Source: Acidobacteriaceae bacterium
GTDB taxonomy: Bacteria; Acidobacteriota; Terriglobia; Terriglobales; Acidobacteriaceae
Direction: 5' to 3'
Assembly: GCA_003156805.1 (NCBI GenBank)
Contig: PMHV01000017.1
Coordinates: 38,689 to 102,688 of the forward strand
DNA: 64,000 nucleotides
Numbering within the stretch: position 1 is the stretch's first letter; each line of letters opens with the position of its first letter. The notes below the pieces were generated by a model. The model searched no databases. It saw only the letters and a list, made by a program, of their open reading frames with translations, and had not been told where the DNA came from. The position numbers were made by a program, and so were the translations under genes. Shown piece after piece: positions 8,654-17,901 of the stretch.

Positions 8654-9036
8654 TCTCACCCGGGTGAACTGCGCCGGGTTTCGGGCCGGAGCCTCCAGAG
8701 GAGATTCGCAGTTTTTCCCCGCCGCGTTGACCGGGTACGGGGTTTGACCATGCCGAAGGCGACGTGTTATAAATGCCCGTTTTGCGCTGGGCGGCGGAGA
8801 TGAGGTTTTTATCCTCTGGTCGGCTTTCTTCCGGTCGCTACTGGCGCAAAGTCCGACGCGGCCAAGCTCCAACACTCATGGTCTTGCGGTGGAAGCGTGT
8901 TCGGAATTCCGAAGCAGTTTCCCGACGCGGCGCGGGATGGTTTCGTCAGCGCGCTAGTCGTGGATGCAGCTTTCGGAAGGCAGTGCCTAAACACGTTCAA
9001 ACTTTCCAAACTCGACTTATTATTGGAGGAACTCTT

Positions 9037-11526
9037 ATGCACACCTGGCTCGCTAGCGTTGCGTTTCGAGGACGCCGTGTGGCAGCGGCATCGCTAAGAA
9101 AGATTTCGACCATCGCCGTACTGCTTACCGCTTGCGCCACCACTGCCATGGCTCAACCTGCCGGTGAAAGCGCCGGCGGCGAAGCTTCGCTGAAACTGCC
9201 GGACCTTTCTTCGGTCAGCTTTCTGAACGGAGCTATTGACGGGCACAAGCTGCTGCTGATCGGAATCCTGTTCTGCATTTTCGGGTTGGGCTTTGGCATG
9301 GTGATTTTCATCCGGCTGAAGAACCTGCCGGTGCATCGCTCGATGCGCGAAATCTCGGAGCTGATTTACGAGACCTGTAAGACGTATCTGCTGACGCAGG
9401 GACGGTTCATCCTGCTGCTGTGGGTATTTATCGCGGTCATCATTGTGCTTTACTTCGGCGTGCTCGAGCATATGGAAGCGATGCGCGTCGCGATCATTCT
9501 GGCCTTCAGCCTGGTGGGAATCGCAGGCAGTTACGGCGTGGCGTGGTTTGGAATCCGGGTGAACACGTTCGCGAATTCGCGCACGGCGTTCGCTTCCCTA
9601 CCGGGAAAACCGTATCCCGTGTACCAAATTCCGCTGGAAGCGGGCATGAGCATCGGCATGATGCTGATCAGCGTAGAGCTGCTGATCATGCTCTTTATTT
9701 TGCTGTTCGTTCCCGGCGATTATGCCGGACCGTGTTTCATTGGATTCGCGATTGGCGAGTCGCTGGGCGCGGCGGCGCTGCGCATTGCGGGCGGCATCTT
9801 CACCAAGATTGCCGATATCGGGTCTGACTTGATGAAGATCGTCTTCAAGATCAAAGAAGACGACGCGCGCAACCCTGGCGTGATCGCCGACTGCACGGGC
9901 GACAATGCGGGCGATTCGGTGGGGCCGTCGGCGGACGGGTTCGAAACTTACGGCGTGACCGGCGTGGCGCTGATTACTTTTATTCTGCTGGGCGTGAAGC
10001 CTCCCACGGTGCAGGTGCAATTGCTGGTGTGGATCTTCGTGATGCGCGTGATGATGCTGGTGGCGAGCGCGATTTCTTACTTCCTGAACGCGGCGATTGC
10101 CAAGGCGCGCTACGGCAATGCGAATGAGATGAATTTCGAAACGCCTCTGACTTCGCTGGTATGGATCACGTCGCTAGTGTCGATCGCACTGACGTATCTG
10201 GTGTCTTTCTTTATTATTCCGGAACTGGGCGGAGACACCTCGCAGTGGTGGAAGCTGGCCACGATCATCTCCTGCGGAACTTTGGCGGGGGCGGTGATTC
10301 CGGAATTGGTGAAAGTGTTCACTTCGACGGAATCGAGGCACGTGAAAGAAGTAGTGACTTCGGCGGAAGAAGGCGGGGCGTCGCTGGGAATTCTTTCCGG
10401 GTTCGTGGCCGGAAACTTCTCGGGCTACTATCTGGGCTTGTCAATGGTGATATTGATGTCGATCGCCTATTACGTAAGCACGATGGGCTTGGCGATTGCA
10501 GCGACGATGCTGGCTCCGGCGGTGTTCGCGTTTGGGTTGGTGGCCTTTGGATTTCTGGGCATGGGACCGGTGACGATTGCCGTCGATTCGTATGGGCCGG
10601 TCACCGATAATGCGCAGTCGGTGTACGAACTCTCGCTGATCGAACAGGTTCCGAACGTGCAGGCTGAGATCAAGAAGGATTTCAACCTCCCGGTGAACTT
10701 CGAACGCGCCAAGTATCTGCTCGAAGCCAATGACGGCGCGGGCAATACGTTCAAAGCGACGGCGAAACCTGTGCTGATCGGCACGGCCGTGGTGGGCGCG
10801 ACCACGATGATTTTTTCGATCATCATGGCGCTCACCAGCGGACTCACCGAGAACGTAGACAAACTCTCGCTGCTGCACGCGCCTTTCTTCCTCGGCTTGA
10901 TCACGGGCGGCGCGATGATTTACTGGTTCACGGGCGCGTCGACGCAGGCCGTGACCACCGGGGCTTATCGCGCGGTTGAATTCATCAAGGCCAACATCAA
11001 GCTGGAAGGCGTGGAGAAGGCTTCCGTCGCCGACAGCAAGAAGGTGGTGGAGATCTGCACGAAATATGCGCAGAAGGGCATGTTGAACATTTTCATCGCG
11101 GTATTCTTTGGTACGCTGGCCTTCGCTTTCGTGGAACCGTTCTTCTTCGTCGGCTATCTCATCTCGATTGCCGTGTTCGGGCTGTATCAGGCGATCTTTA
11201 TGGCCAACGCCGGAGCGGCGTGGGATAACGCGAAGAAAATTGTGGAAGTGGAGATGAAGCAGAAAGGCACGCCGCTGCACGACGCGACGGTGATTGGCGA
11301 TACGGTGGGCGATCCGTTCAAGGATACGTCGTCGGTGGCGCTGAATCCGGTGATCAAGTTCACGACTTTGTTTGGGTTGCTGGCGGTGGAGCTGGCGGTC
11401 ACGCTGTCGCGAGATCAGGGCGCAACGATCACGAACGTGCTGGCGCTGGCGTTCTTCCTGGTTTCGTTCTTGTTCGTCTACCGCTCGTTTTACTCGATGC
11501 GCATTCGGAGCGGAAGCGCGGAGTAG
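9037..11526 (+). CDS. hppA: Membrane-bound ion-translocating pyrophosphatase
   Basis: An 829-residue multi-spanning pump that couples hydrolysis of pyrophosphate to H+ (or Na+) export. It has an N-terminal leader (ending about TAMAQP) before the first membrane helix. Substrate motifs are DIGSDL, EDDARNPGVIAD, GDNAGD, and near the C-terminus GDTVGDPFKDTS. At the site separating K+-dependent (GNTTAA) from K+-independent enzymes it reads GNTFKAT, with Lys, pointing to the K+-independent type. The sequence diverges from classical enzymes (ADCTGD for ADNVGD). GGAGGA lies 6 bases before ATG 9037; the frame is open further upstream but without a leader. A terminator follows. Confidence 0.93.
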   Translation: MHTWLASVAFRGRRVAAASLRKISTIAVLLTACATTAMAQPAGESAGGEASLKLPDLSSVSFLNGAIDGHKLLLIGILFCIFGLGFGMVIFIRLKNLPVHRSMREISELIYETCKTYLLTQGRFILLLWVFIAVIIVLYFGVLEHMEAMRVAIILAFSLVGIAGSYGVAWFGIRVNTFANSRTAFASLPGKPYPVYQIPLEAGMSIGMMLISVELLIMLFILLFVPGDYAGPCFIGFAIGESLGAAALRIAGGIFTKIADIGSDLMKIVFKIKEDDARNPGVIADCTGDNAGDSVGPSADGFETYGVTGVALITFILLGVKPPTVQVQLLVWIFVMRVMMLVASAISYFLNAAIAKARYGNANEMNFETPLTSLVWITSLVSIALTYLVSFFIIPELGGDTSQWWKLATIISCGTLAGAVIPELVKVFTSTESRHVKEVVTSAEEGGASLGILSGFVAGNFSGYYLGLSMVILMSIAYYVSTMGLAIAATMLAPAVFAFGLVAFGFLGMGPVTIAVDSYGPVTDNAQSVYELSLIEQVPNVQAEIKKDFNLPVNFERAKYLLEANDGAGNTFKATAKPVLIGTAVVGATTMIFSIIMALTSGLTENVDKLSLLHAPFFLGLITGGAMIYWFTGASTQAVTTGAYRAVEFIKANIKLEGVEKASVADSKKVVEICTKYAQKGMLNIFIAVFFGTLAFAFVEPFFFVGYLISIAVFGLYQAIFMANAGAAWDNAKKIVEVEMKQKGTPLHDATVIGDTVGDPFKDTSSVALNPVIKFTTLFGLLAVELAVTLSRDQGATITNVLALAFFLVSFLFVYRSFYSMRIRSGSAE

Positions 11527-11550
11527 GGCGACAACGGCTCTGCAAAACAA

Positions 11551-11580
11551 AACGCCATCTGGCCTGGGCCGGATGGCGTT
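11551..11580 (+). terminator. Intrinsic terminator-like hairpin after hppA
   Basis: AACGCCATC pairs with GATGGCGTT across a GC-rich loop (TGGCCTGGGCCG), 24 bases after the hppA stop. The 3' side has only a weak T-run (CTTA), so some read-through is possible. Confidence 0.65.
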
Positions 11581-11776
11581 CTTACCGCGGGCAATCTTTC
11601 GGAATCACTCAGCGCCAATTCGGATCCAACCGGCGATGTGCAAGATCTTTCACTCTTGACGGGTATTGCCAGTTCGCTCACTATCAGGCCTGCGCCGATC
11701 CCTAGGGACGGGTGCCTATCGTTCCGGCACCAGCGTGATCTGGAACCCCGATTCAACTCGACGCATAGTTCAAATT

Positions 11777-13222
11777 ATGAGAATTGCGTCCGGACTGCGG
11801 TTATTTTTCGCGGGGCTGATGGCGGTGACGGCCCAAGCCCAGATTTCGAGCTTTAACCACGTCGTGGTCATCGTGCAGGAAAACCGCACTCCGGACAATC
11901 TTTTTCAAGGGCTGTGCGCCGCTCCCTATGGGGCATGTGCCGTACCTCCGACCGCCCTCGCGCCATACGACGTTCAGACTTCGAACTGGAAGACCTTGAC
12001 CGGGACGATTCAGCCCGCGCCCACGCCGCTGGCTGGCACCTACGGTCTGAACCACACGCACAACTCGTTCAACAGCATGTGCAACATTGTCGCCGGCAAT
12101 CCTCCAACCTGCCAGATGAACGGCGCTGCCGGCATTGTTTGCACTCCGAATACAGGCTACAAATGCCCTGCTAACCCGCAGTTCAAGTTTGTAGACAATT
12201 CGACGGGGATTCTGAACCCGTATCTCGCTCTGGCGACCCAGTACGGCTGGGCAAACTACATGTTTCAAACCAATCAGGGGCCGAGCTTCCCCGCCCATCA
12301 GTTTATTTTCGGCGGAACTTCGGCGCCCAGCGCGTCGCAAGACGCCAGTGGCGTTTTCGCAGCGGAAAATGTGATTCCGCAGGAGGCCGCAGCAGGGTGC
12401 ATCGCCGAGCCCACGACCAAGGCCGAACTCATCTTCCCCAATAAAACTCCGCCCCCTTACGGCGTCGAACATTCGCCGACCTACCCGTGTTACGAACATC
12501 AGACCATGGCGGACCTGGTGACCGACTGGATGTACTACGCGGTAGCCCCAGATTCCATCTGGAACGCTCCGAACGCGATTAACCACATCTGTGTACCAAG
12601 CGGCGGAGCGTGCACGGGCTGGGGCACGCACGTGGTTACCAACCCGTCGCAGGTGCTGGCCGATCTCCGGCATTGCGATTTTCACGATCTGACTTGGGTC
12701 ACACCGACCGGGGCGAACTCCGACCACGCCGCGTTGAACGACGGCGGGGGACCTTCATGGGTGGCTTCCATTGTCAATACCATCGGCAACAGCACTTGCA
12801 CAGACACCGTGAACGGCAAAAGTCTTACTTATTGGCAGGACACGGCGATCTTCATCACGTGGGACGATTGGGGCGGATGGTACGACCATGAACCGCCAAC
12901 GATCCTGGCGGGTGTGCAAGGTGATTATCAGTACGGGTTTCGGGTTCCCCTGATTGCCGTTTCCGCATATACAAACCCAGGCTACGTGGATAACAGCCGG
13001 TACGATTTTGGCAGCATTCTGCGCTTCATCGAGCACAATTTTGCCAGTCTAGGCCTCACTGAAGGAGAACTCGGCTTTGCGGATAGCCGCGCCACCACCG
13101 ACCTCACAGCGTTTTTCCTTCTATCGCAAGCGCCTCGGAAGTTTACGACCATCGCCGCTCCCAAGAGCGCGGACTTCTTCATCAATGACCCCAGGCCGCC
13201 GGAACCGCCCGACGACGATTAG
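11777..13222 (+). CDS. Secreted phosphoesterase (phospholipase C / AcpA family)
   Basis: A 481-residue exported protein. The signal peptide (MRIASGLRLFFAGLMAVTAQAQ) is followed by HVVVIVQENRTPDNLF, the metal-binding start of the phosphoesterase family (non-haemolytic phospholipase C, acid phosphatase AcpA). Later come ITWDDWGGWYDHEPP and a Ser/Tyr-rich strand PLIAVSAYTNPG, then RYDFGSILRFIE, all typical of the family. It hydrolyses phosphate mono- or diesters outside the cytoplasm; the exact substrate cannot be told. Cys-rich mid-section. The reading frame extends upstream, but ATG 11777 begins the leader. Confidence 0.88.
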   Translation: MRIASGLRLFFAGLMAVTAQAQISSFNHVVVIVQENRTPDNLFQGLCAAPYGACAVPPTALAPYDVQTSNWKTLTGTIQPAPTPLAGTYGLNHTHNSFNSMCNIVAGNPPTCQMNGAAGIVCTPNTGYKCPANPQFKFVDNSTGILNPYLALATQYGWANYMFQTNQGPSFPAHQFIFGGTSAPSASQDASGVFAAENVIPQEAAAGCIAEPTTKAELIFPNKTPPPYGVEHSPTYPCYEHQTMADLVTDWMYYAVAPDSIWNAPNAINHICVPSGGACTGWGTHVVTNPSQVLADLRHCDFHDLTWVTPTGANSDHAALNDGGGPSWVASIVNTIGNSTCTDTVNGKSLTYWQDTAIFITWDDWGGWYDHEPPTILAGVQGDYQYGFRVPLIAVSAYTNPGYVDNSRYDFGSILRFIEHNFASLGLTEGELGFADSRATTDLTAFFLLSQAPRKFTTIAAPKSADFFINDPRPPEPPDDD

Positions 13223-13392
13223 GGTGGGCCATTTAAGAAAAAGAACAATTCAATTATCCTCGTTCCTGGTTCCGTTCTTCTTCGTGTGCCCATCCTTGCT
13301 ATGGGATGCGCAGTCGGAGCGGAAGCGGGAGTGGGAAAGAATCGGCACGGCGAACAAACGCTAGGCTGCCGGTTTCCTTTCGAGGGGGCCTG

Positions 13393-14241
13393 ATGAACAA
13401 GAAGCAAGCGAAAGTCGATCTACCCTCAGGTGAAGGAACCATCTCGACTCGGGTGGAGAAGAAACAAGTCGAGGAACGGCTGGCAATTGGCGCGAATGTC
13501 GTTTACGAGACCATTCGACGCGAGGGCGAAGAGGAACTGCATCGGCCGGCGGAGGCATTGGCGTGGTCGGCGCTGGCTGCAGGACTCTCGATGGGCTTTT
13601 CGTTTATGGCGGAAGGGTTGCTGACGGCCCGCCTGCCCGATCTGCCGTGGCGGCCATTAATCACGCGTGCCGGATACTGCGTGGGATTTCTCATCGTCAT
13701 CCTGGGACGCCAGCAACTGTTCACGGAAAACACACTGACCGTAGTCTTGCCTCTCCTGTTGCGGAAGGACTTGCCCACCTTGCTGCGTATGCTTCGTTTG
13801 TGGGCCGTCGTGCTGGGTGGCAACCTTGTGGGAACGTTCTTGTTCGCTCTGTGCGTCGGGAAAATCAACCTCTTCGATGCGCAGACGCAACAGAGTTTGA
13901 CGGAAATTGGCGCCGCCCACCTGGGGGCAAGTTTCGGGACCGTGCTGGTGCGCGCGATTTTCGCAGGTTGGTTGATCGCATTGATGGTATGGCTGCTTCC
14001 AGGCGCGGAATCGGCGCGAGTCAGCATTGTTATCATCGTGACGTACCTGATCGGAATCAGTGGGTTTAACCACATCATCGCAGGCTCGACCACGATGTTT
14101 TTTCTGATTGTCACGAAATTCATCTCATGGCGAACCTATGTCATGCAATTTTTCTTTCCGACCTTGTTGGGCAATGTCATCGGGGGACTGTCTCTGGTGG
14201 CGGCACTGGGTCATGCGCAGGTGGTTGGGGGTAAGGAATAG
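13393..14241 (+). CDS. Formate/nitrite transporter (FNT) family channel
   Basis: A 282-residue membrane protein with a charged 60-residue N-terminal region, then six hydrophobic segments. It shows the FNT hallmarks ALAAGLSMGFSFMAEGLL, LGRQQLFTENTL, LGGNLVGT and the pore segment GISGFNHIIAGS (asparagine-histidine). It resembles the YfdC-type branch, whose substrate is unknown; formate, nitrite and hydrosulfide are transported by relatives. ATG 13393 has a GAGGGGG ribosome site. The upstream frame lacks hydrophobic character. Confidence 0.9.
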   Translation: MNKKQAKVDLPSGEGTISTRVEKKQVEERLAIGANVVYETIRREGEEELHRPAEALAWSALAAGLSMGFSFMAEGLLTARLPDLPWRPLITRAGYCVGFLIVILGRQQLFTENTLTVVLPLLLRKDLPTLLRMLRLWAVVLGGNLVGTFLFALCVGKINLFDAQTQQSLTEIGAAHLGASFGTVLVRAIFAGWLIALMVWLLPGAESARVSIVIIVTYLIGISGFNHIIAGSTTMFFLIVTKFISWRTYVMQFFFPTLLGNVIGGLSLVAALGHAQVVGGKE

Positions 14242-14376
14242 CAGGAGATGGTGCAGTGAGGCAGATGCTTTCCGCGAAAGTTGCTGTGGTAAGCCGATGG
14301 CCGGAGTTTCTCGGCAGCCTGCCGGGGAACATTAGCATCCAACACAGATGACAAAAAGGCCCTTAAGGAGGGCGCG

Positions 14377-14496
14377 ATGCGTACAGTGAGATTTGCTCGA
14401 AATGTAGTGGGAACAGCGGGGCTGCTTTTCGCGGGTTATGTATTTCTCATGTCGGTCAAAGATTCCTGGCGATATATCAAGATCAGCAGGATGTAA
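14377..14496 (+). CDS. 39-residue single-pass membrane microprotein
   Basis: A short ORF with a very strong ribosome site (AAGGAGGG, 14365-14372) ending 4 bases before ATG. The product starts MRTVRFARNVVG, has one hydrophobic helix (TAGLLFAGYVFLMSV) and a basic tail (KDSWRYIKISRM). It resembles a family of about 37-40-residue acidobacterial small proteins (possibly the DUF6893 group; from memory). A basic-helix-basic layout with such a strong initiation site argues it is real. Function unknown. Confidence 0.65.
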   Translation: MRTVRFARNVVGTAGLLFAGYVFLMSVKDSWRYIKISRM

Positions 14497-14592
14497 TGCC
14501 GGCGTATTTTGGGTCTGGAGCCGTTCGGCGGCACTTGGCTGGCTGAGAACTGAAGCCGAGCCTCACCCCCGAAACGATTTACGGGATAGGTT

Positions 14593-14958
14593 TCAGTTCG
14601 GACCTTTCATTTTGTCCTTCACGCTGTGGGCTAGCTTCTCGATTTCTTCCGCCTTCTTGATTACGTCGAGAGAGAGGACATTCTCGTTTGACTTGTCGAC
14701 GTAGCCCTTCAATTCGACCGCCATCTTGAGCAGTTTGTCGGCGTCGCTTTTGAGCGCGGCGTGGCGCTCCTGGTTGGCCTTCTTGGCCATTTCGCGGGAG
14801 AGTTGATCGCGCGCTTCATCCCCATCGGCGGGCGGCAGGGATTCTTGCGGGTTGGCAATGTGAACGGGCGGTGGTGGCGCACTGCGGGCCTGCGCGCGGC
14901 CCAACGATGGAAGCAGCAGGCAAAGCAGCAGCAGGCAGAGAATTCGTTTTGTGGGCAC
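14593..14958 (-). CDS. Exported helical protein of unknown function
   Basis: A 121-residue protein. The signal peptide (KRILCLLLLCLLLPSLGRAQA) is followed by a Pro-rich linker (SAPPPPVHIANP) and a charged, probably coiled-coil region (RDQLSREMAKKANQER, then LKMAVELKGYVDKS). GTG at 14958 is chosen because GAGG lies 5 bases before it and the leader begins there. The 3' end converges with the 39-residue ORF region. Similar short Lys-rich exported proteins recur in acidobacteria, but no function is known. Confidence 0.65.
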   Translation of the reverse strand: MPTKRILCLLLLCLLLPSLGRAQARSAPPPPVHIANPQESLPPADGDEARDQLSREMAKKANQERHAALKSDADKLLKMAVELKGYVDKSNENVLSLDVIKKAEEIEKLAHSVKDKMKGPN

Positions 14959-15094
14959 GGTATCCTCGGGAACTGACCTGGCGGGCAAGGCCCGTAGTTA
15001 AAGTATGACACTTTCGCTGGACGAGATCGCGGGAAATGCGCGCAAAAAAACGAGGCGGGGGGACGGCGAGAGTAGACGCTGCCAGTCTTTCGTT

Positions 15095-15280
15095 TCAATC
15101 GAGCGTTTCGATCCGGGCAGCTAAATCTTTGTGGGCGGCGATCACTTCGCGCAGCCGCACGAAAGCGTGCATGATGGCGATGTTCATCTGAACCGCGCGC
15201 TTGCTGCGCAGGACAGATGAGAGCATTGCGACGCCTTCTTGTGTAAAGGCAAACGGGAGAGAACCGCCGAAGCTTCGGCG
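15095..15280 (-). pseudogene. ORF6N-domain protein fragment
   Basis: About 60 codons encode LPFAFTQEGVAMLSSVLRSK, then RAVQMNIAIMHAFVRLRE and AAHKDLAARIETLD, the end of an ORF6N (KilA-N-like, phage-type) domain protein. The usual first 90 or so residues are absent: above about 15280 the frame is unrelated. It also stops earlier than the family norm. A decayed mobile-origin gene. Confidence 0.7.
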
Positions 15281-15325
15281 CGAAGGTATAACGGGGCATG
15301 CCCGAAGCAGCTTCACCGCCGCGTC

Positions 15326-15808
15326 TCACCGCAGGATTTCGACCAACAGCACCCACGCGTTTACGACGGAAAGAATGAACGCTGCGATGGTTCCCCGCGC
15401 GACCCAGTAGAAGCCGGCCTCGTGGCCCGCGTGCAGATGGATTCCGCCCACTATAAACGGCAGCGTCTCGACTTGACCGGCCACCGCGCCAATCATCCAT
15501 TCGAAGCGCGGCCGGTGCAATTCCCTCCGGGCAATGAGTGCCTTCCGCACGGTCCACGCCTCGAGCAACCACTGGAAGGCGCCGAAGATCAGAATTTCGA
15601 TTCCCAGCGTCTCCGTCCGCTGCCCTTGGATCAGCGCCGCCATACTGGTCACCAGGATCAACATAAGCGCACCGATGGTTGACGCCGAGCGCGAGGGCAG
15701 GTTGGAGAACAGCAGGATGCGATTAATGTTTACGGAAAGAGAGACGAACACCAAGCCCGCAAGCGCCGCCGACGCGCCTGCGGCCGCAATGAAGAAGTCT
15801 GTCCACAT
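15326..15808 (-). CDS. Four-helix membrane protein
   Basis: A 160-residue integral membrane protein with about four hydrophobic segments (FFIAAAGASAALAGLVFV, IGALMLILVTSMAALI, a mid helix near WMIGAVAGQV, and the C-terminal TIAAFILSVVNAWVLLVEIL). No family motif was recognised. ATG 15808 is preferred over a TTG four codons earlier. It begins 27 bp after the rho stop on the same strand and may be co-transcribed with rho. Confidence 0.6.
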   Translation of the reverse strand: MWTDFFIAAAGASAALAGLVFVSLSVNINRILLFSNLPSRSASTIGALMLILVTSMAALIQGQRTETLGIEILIFGAFQWLLEAWTVRKALIARRELHRPRFEWMIGAVAGQVETLPFIVGGIHLHAGHEAGFYWVARGTIAAFILSVVNAWVLLVEILR

Positions 15809-15835
15809 AAATTCAAACAATAGCCGGCAGCTTCC

Positions 15836-17086
15836 TTACAGCGAGCTCATATTGGCCAGGAACTCGCCGTTGGACTTGGCTTTGCTGAGTTTGTCGATCA
15901 GCAACTCCATCGCTTCCACGGGAGATAGCGGATTGAGCACCCGGCGCAGCACCCAGATGCGTTGTAGGTCTTCCTTGGGGATGAGCAGTTCTTCTTTTCG
16001 CGTGCCCGAGCGCTGAATGTCAATGGCCGGGAATACGCGCTTATCCACCAGTTTGCGCTCCAGAATGATTTCGGAGTTGCCCGTGCCTTTGAACTCTTCG
16101 AAGATCACGTCGTCCATGCGGGAACCGGTGTCGATGAGGGCGGTCGCGATAATGGTCAGAGAGCCGCCTTCCTCAATGTTGCGGGCGGCGCCGAAAAAGC
16201 GCTTGGGCCGCTGCAAGGCGTTGGAGTCGACGCCGCCGGAAAGCACCTTGCCCGAGGGTGGAACAATCGTGTTGTAGGCGCGGGCGAGACGAGTGATCGA
16301 ATCGAGCAGGATCACCACATCGCGCTTGTGCTCGACTAATCGCTTGGCCTTCTCGATGACCATTTCGGCGACCTGCACGTGGCGGGCAGCGGGCTCATCG
16401 AAGGTCGAGGAAATGACTTCGCCCTTGACCGAGCGCTGCATGTCGGTAACTTCTTCCGGCCGTTCGTCGATCAGCAGCACCATCAGCACGACTTCGGGAT
16501 GATTGGTGGTGATGGAGTTGGCGACGTTCTGCAGCAGCATGGTCTTGCCGGCGCGGGGTGGCGAAACAATCAGTCCGCGCTGGCCTTTGCCGAGAGGAGT
16601 GAGCAAGTCCATAACCCGGGCGCTGGCGTTCTCGCGGGTGGTCTCCAGCTTGAGGCGCTCCTGCGGATACAACGGCGTGAGGTTGTCGAACAGAATCTTG
16701 TTGCGCGCCTCATCGGGCGACTCGAAATTGACGGCCTCGATTTTCACCAGCGCGAAATACTTCTCGCCCTCGTGCGGCGGACGCACCTGGCCGCTGATGG
16801 TGTCGCCGGTCTTGAGGTCGAACTTGCGGATTTGGGACGGGGAGACGTAAATGTCATCCGGGCCGGGCAGGTAGTTGTAATCCGGCGAGCGCAGGAAACC
16901 ATAGCCATCGGGCAGGATTTCCAACACGCCTTCGGCGAAGATGTGGCCTTCCTTTTCGCTCTGCGCCTGCAGGATCTTAAAGATGAGGTCCTGCTTGCGC
17001 AGTCCGCTGGCCCCGGGCAGATCCAAGGTCCGGGCGATCTTGGTCAGCTCGGTAATGTTCTTTTCTTTCAGTTCAGCGATGGTCAT
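15836..17086 (-). CDS. rho: Transcription termination factor Rho
   Basis: A 416-residue RNA-dependent ATPase and helicase that terminates transcription. It has an N-terminal Rho-N helical domain ([18 protein letters not shown]), an RNA-binding cold-shock-like domain ([17 protein letters not shown]), Walker A SPPRAGKT, Walker [17 protein letters not shown], the Q-loop ([13 protein letters not shown]) and the R-loop ([13 protein letters not shown]). Length is standard and no large insertion is present. It lies between an omega-like small gene (upstream) and a membrane protein (downstream), all on the minus strand. Confidence 0.98.
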   Translation of the reverse strand: MTIAELKEKNITELTKIARTLDLPGASGLRKQDLIFKILQAQSEKEGHIFAEGVLEILPDGYGFLRSPDYNYLPGPDDIYVSPSQIRKFDLKTGDTISGQVRPPHEGEKYFALVKIEAVNFESPDEARNKILFDNLTPLYPQERLKLETTRENASARVMDLLTPLGKGQRGLIVSPPRAGKTMLLQNVANSITTNHPEVVLMVLLIDERPEEVTDMQRSVKGEVISSTFDEPAARHVQVAEMVIEKAKRLVEHKRDVVILLDSITRLARAYNTIVPPSGKVLSGGVDSNALQRPKRFFGAARNIEEGGSLTIIATALIDTGSRMDDVIFEEFKGTGNSEIILERKLVDKRVFPAIDIQRSGTRKEELLIPKEDLQRIWVLRRVLNPLSPVEAMELLIDKLSKAKSNGEFLANMSSL

Positions 17087-17201
17087 GATTCACCTAAACC
17101 CGGTCACTCAAACGTATACGTTTCAGCGCTTTCGGGAGATTTTCAAAGGAGGGTACTCTAGGGAAGACAGAACAACCGCGGGGGCAAAAGGGCGGGACTG
17201 A

Positions 17202-17417
17202 CTATGCAGCCCGCCTTTGTGCCTCAGCAAAATTTTCCGGCTCCGACAAAACCTCTTGCCGCTCCGCGCCTGCGATCCGGTCCAATACCCCGTTCATCGT
17301 TTCCTGGATTCTGGTGCTGGGCCGGTGGAACTTCCGCGTGGCCTTGGAGGCGAGCTGGCACAGCATATAACGATTGCGCAACGTTTGTAAAGCATCAAAC
17401 ACACGATCCGAACGCAT
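17202..17417 (-). CDS. Small protein resembling RNA polymerase omega subunit
   Basis: A 71-residue protein with an AAGGAGT ribosome site just upstream of the ATG. Its core, NRYMLCQLASKATRKFHRPS followed by TRIQETMN, resembles the conserved omega helix (NRF-L-V-AA-RARQ...) and recalls short acidobacterial proteins annotated as RpoZ-like. Omega is needed once per genome and helps assemble RNA polymerase. The match rests on a short pattern; a simple small DNA- or RNA-binding protein is the alternative. It lies 115 bp upstream of rho on the same strand, which suits a transcription-related role. Confidence 0.5.
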   Translation of the reverse strand: MRSDRVFDALQTLRNRYMLCQLASKATRKFHRPSTRIQETMNGVLDRIAGAERQEVLSEPENFAEAQRRAA

Positions 17418-17818
17418 GTGTACTCCTTAGACTTGCTGGTAATGGTGGTTCATTCTCGCTCCCTCGGGCCCGGAAACACGGTGCAGCATGAACTGCAAAC
17501 CCATGATTTCACAGAAGTTGCAAGGGGTTGAGTGCTACTTCCTAAACGAATAGATGCATAACCACACCCGGAAGATGCTCGATTTATCTGGTAGGGCTTG
17601 GCTGCTGGGTGCGTTAGAAAACTGACCCACAGATTCCGGATGTCCCTGAAAAAAGGTAATGTAGCTGTAATCCTAATTCTGGTCAAGGTAATTCTTGGCC
17701 AAGAAGCGGCCCGCACCAACTGTATTAACGTCGTTTTGGGAATCGAGCCGACGAATGAACGGCCGGCAGACAGGGCAAACGATTGGCCGGCAAGCAGAAG
17801 ATATGCTTAGCGTTCCTC

Positions 17819-17848
17819 TTACTGGAGAAACCGGTACTGGAGAAACCG
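17819..17848 (+). repeat. Tandem 15-bp duplication upstream of pilT-like gene
   Basis: TACTGGAGAAACCGG occurs twice head to tail, about 54 bp before the pilT-like ATG. The gap 17418-17901 holds no other recognisable feature. It could be two operator sites or a slippage duplication. Confidence 0.6.
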
Positions 17849-17901
17849 GACCATCCGTTCAGCTTGTCTGGAAGACACGAAACTCATTGGAATTGAACAA
17901 C

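Noticed and set aside
8525..8803. 92-codon plus-strand frame upstream of hppA
   Set aside because: It runs through the CTTCGGCTGCGCTCAGGG-type repeat and shows no protein-like composition.
10441..11550. Long open frame (369 codons) on the minus strand inside the pyrophosphatase gene
   Set aside because: It is antisense to hppA, rich in Arg/His/Gln as expected from the shadow of a GC-rich gene, and has no ribosome site or family motif.
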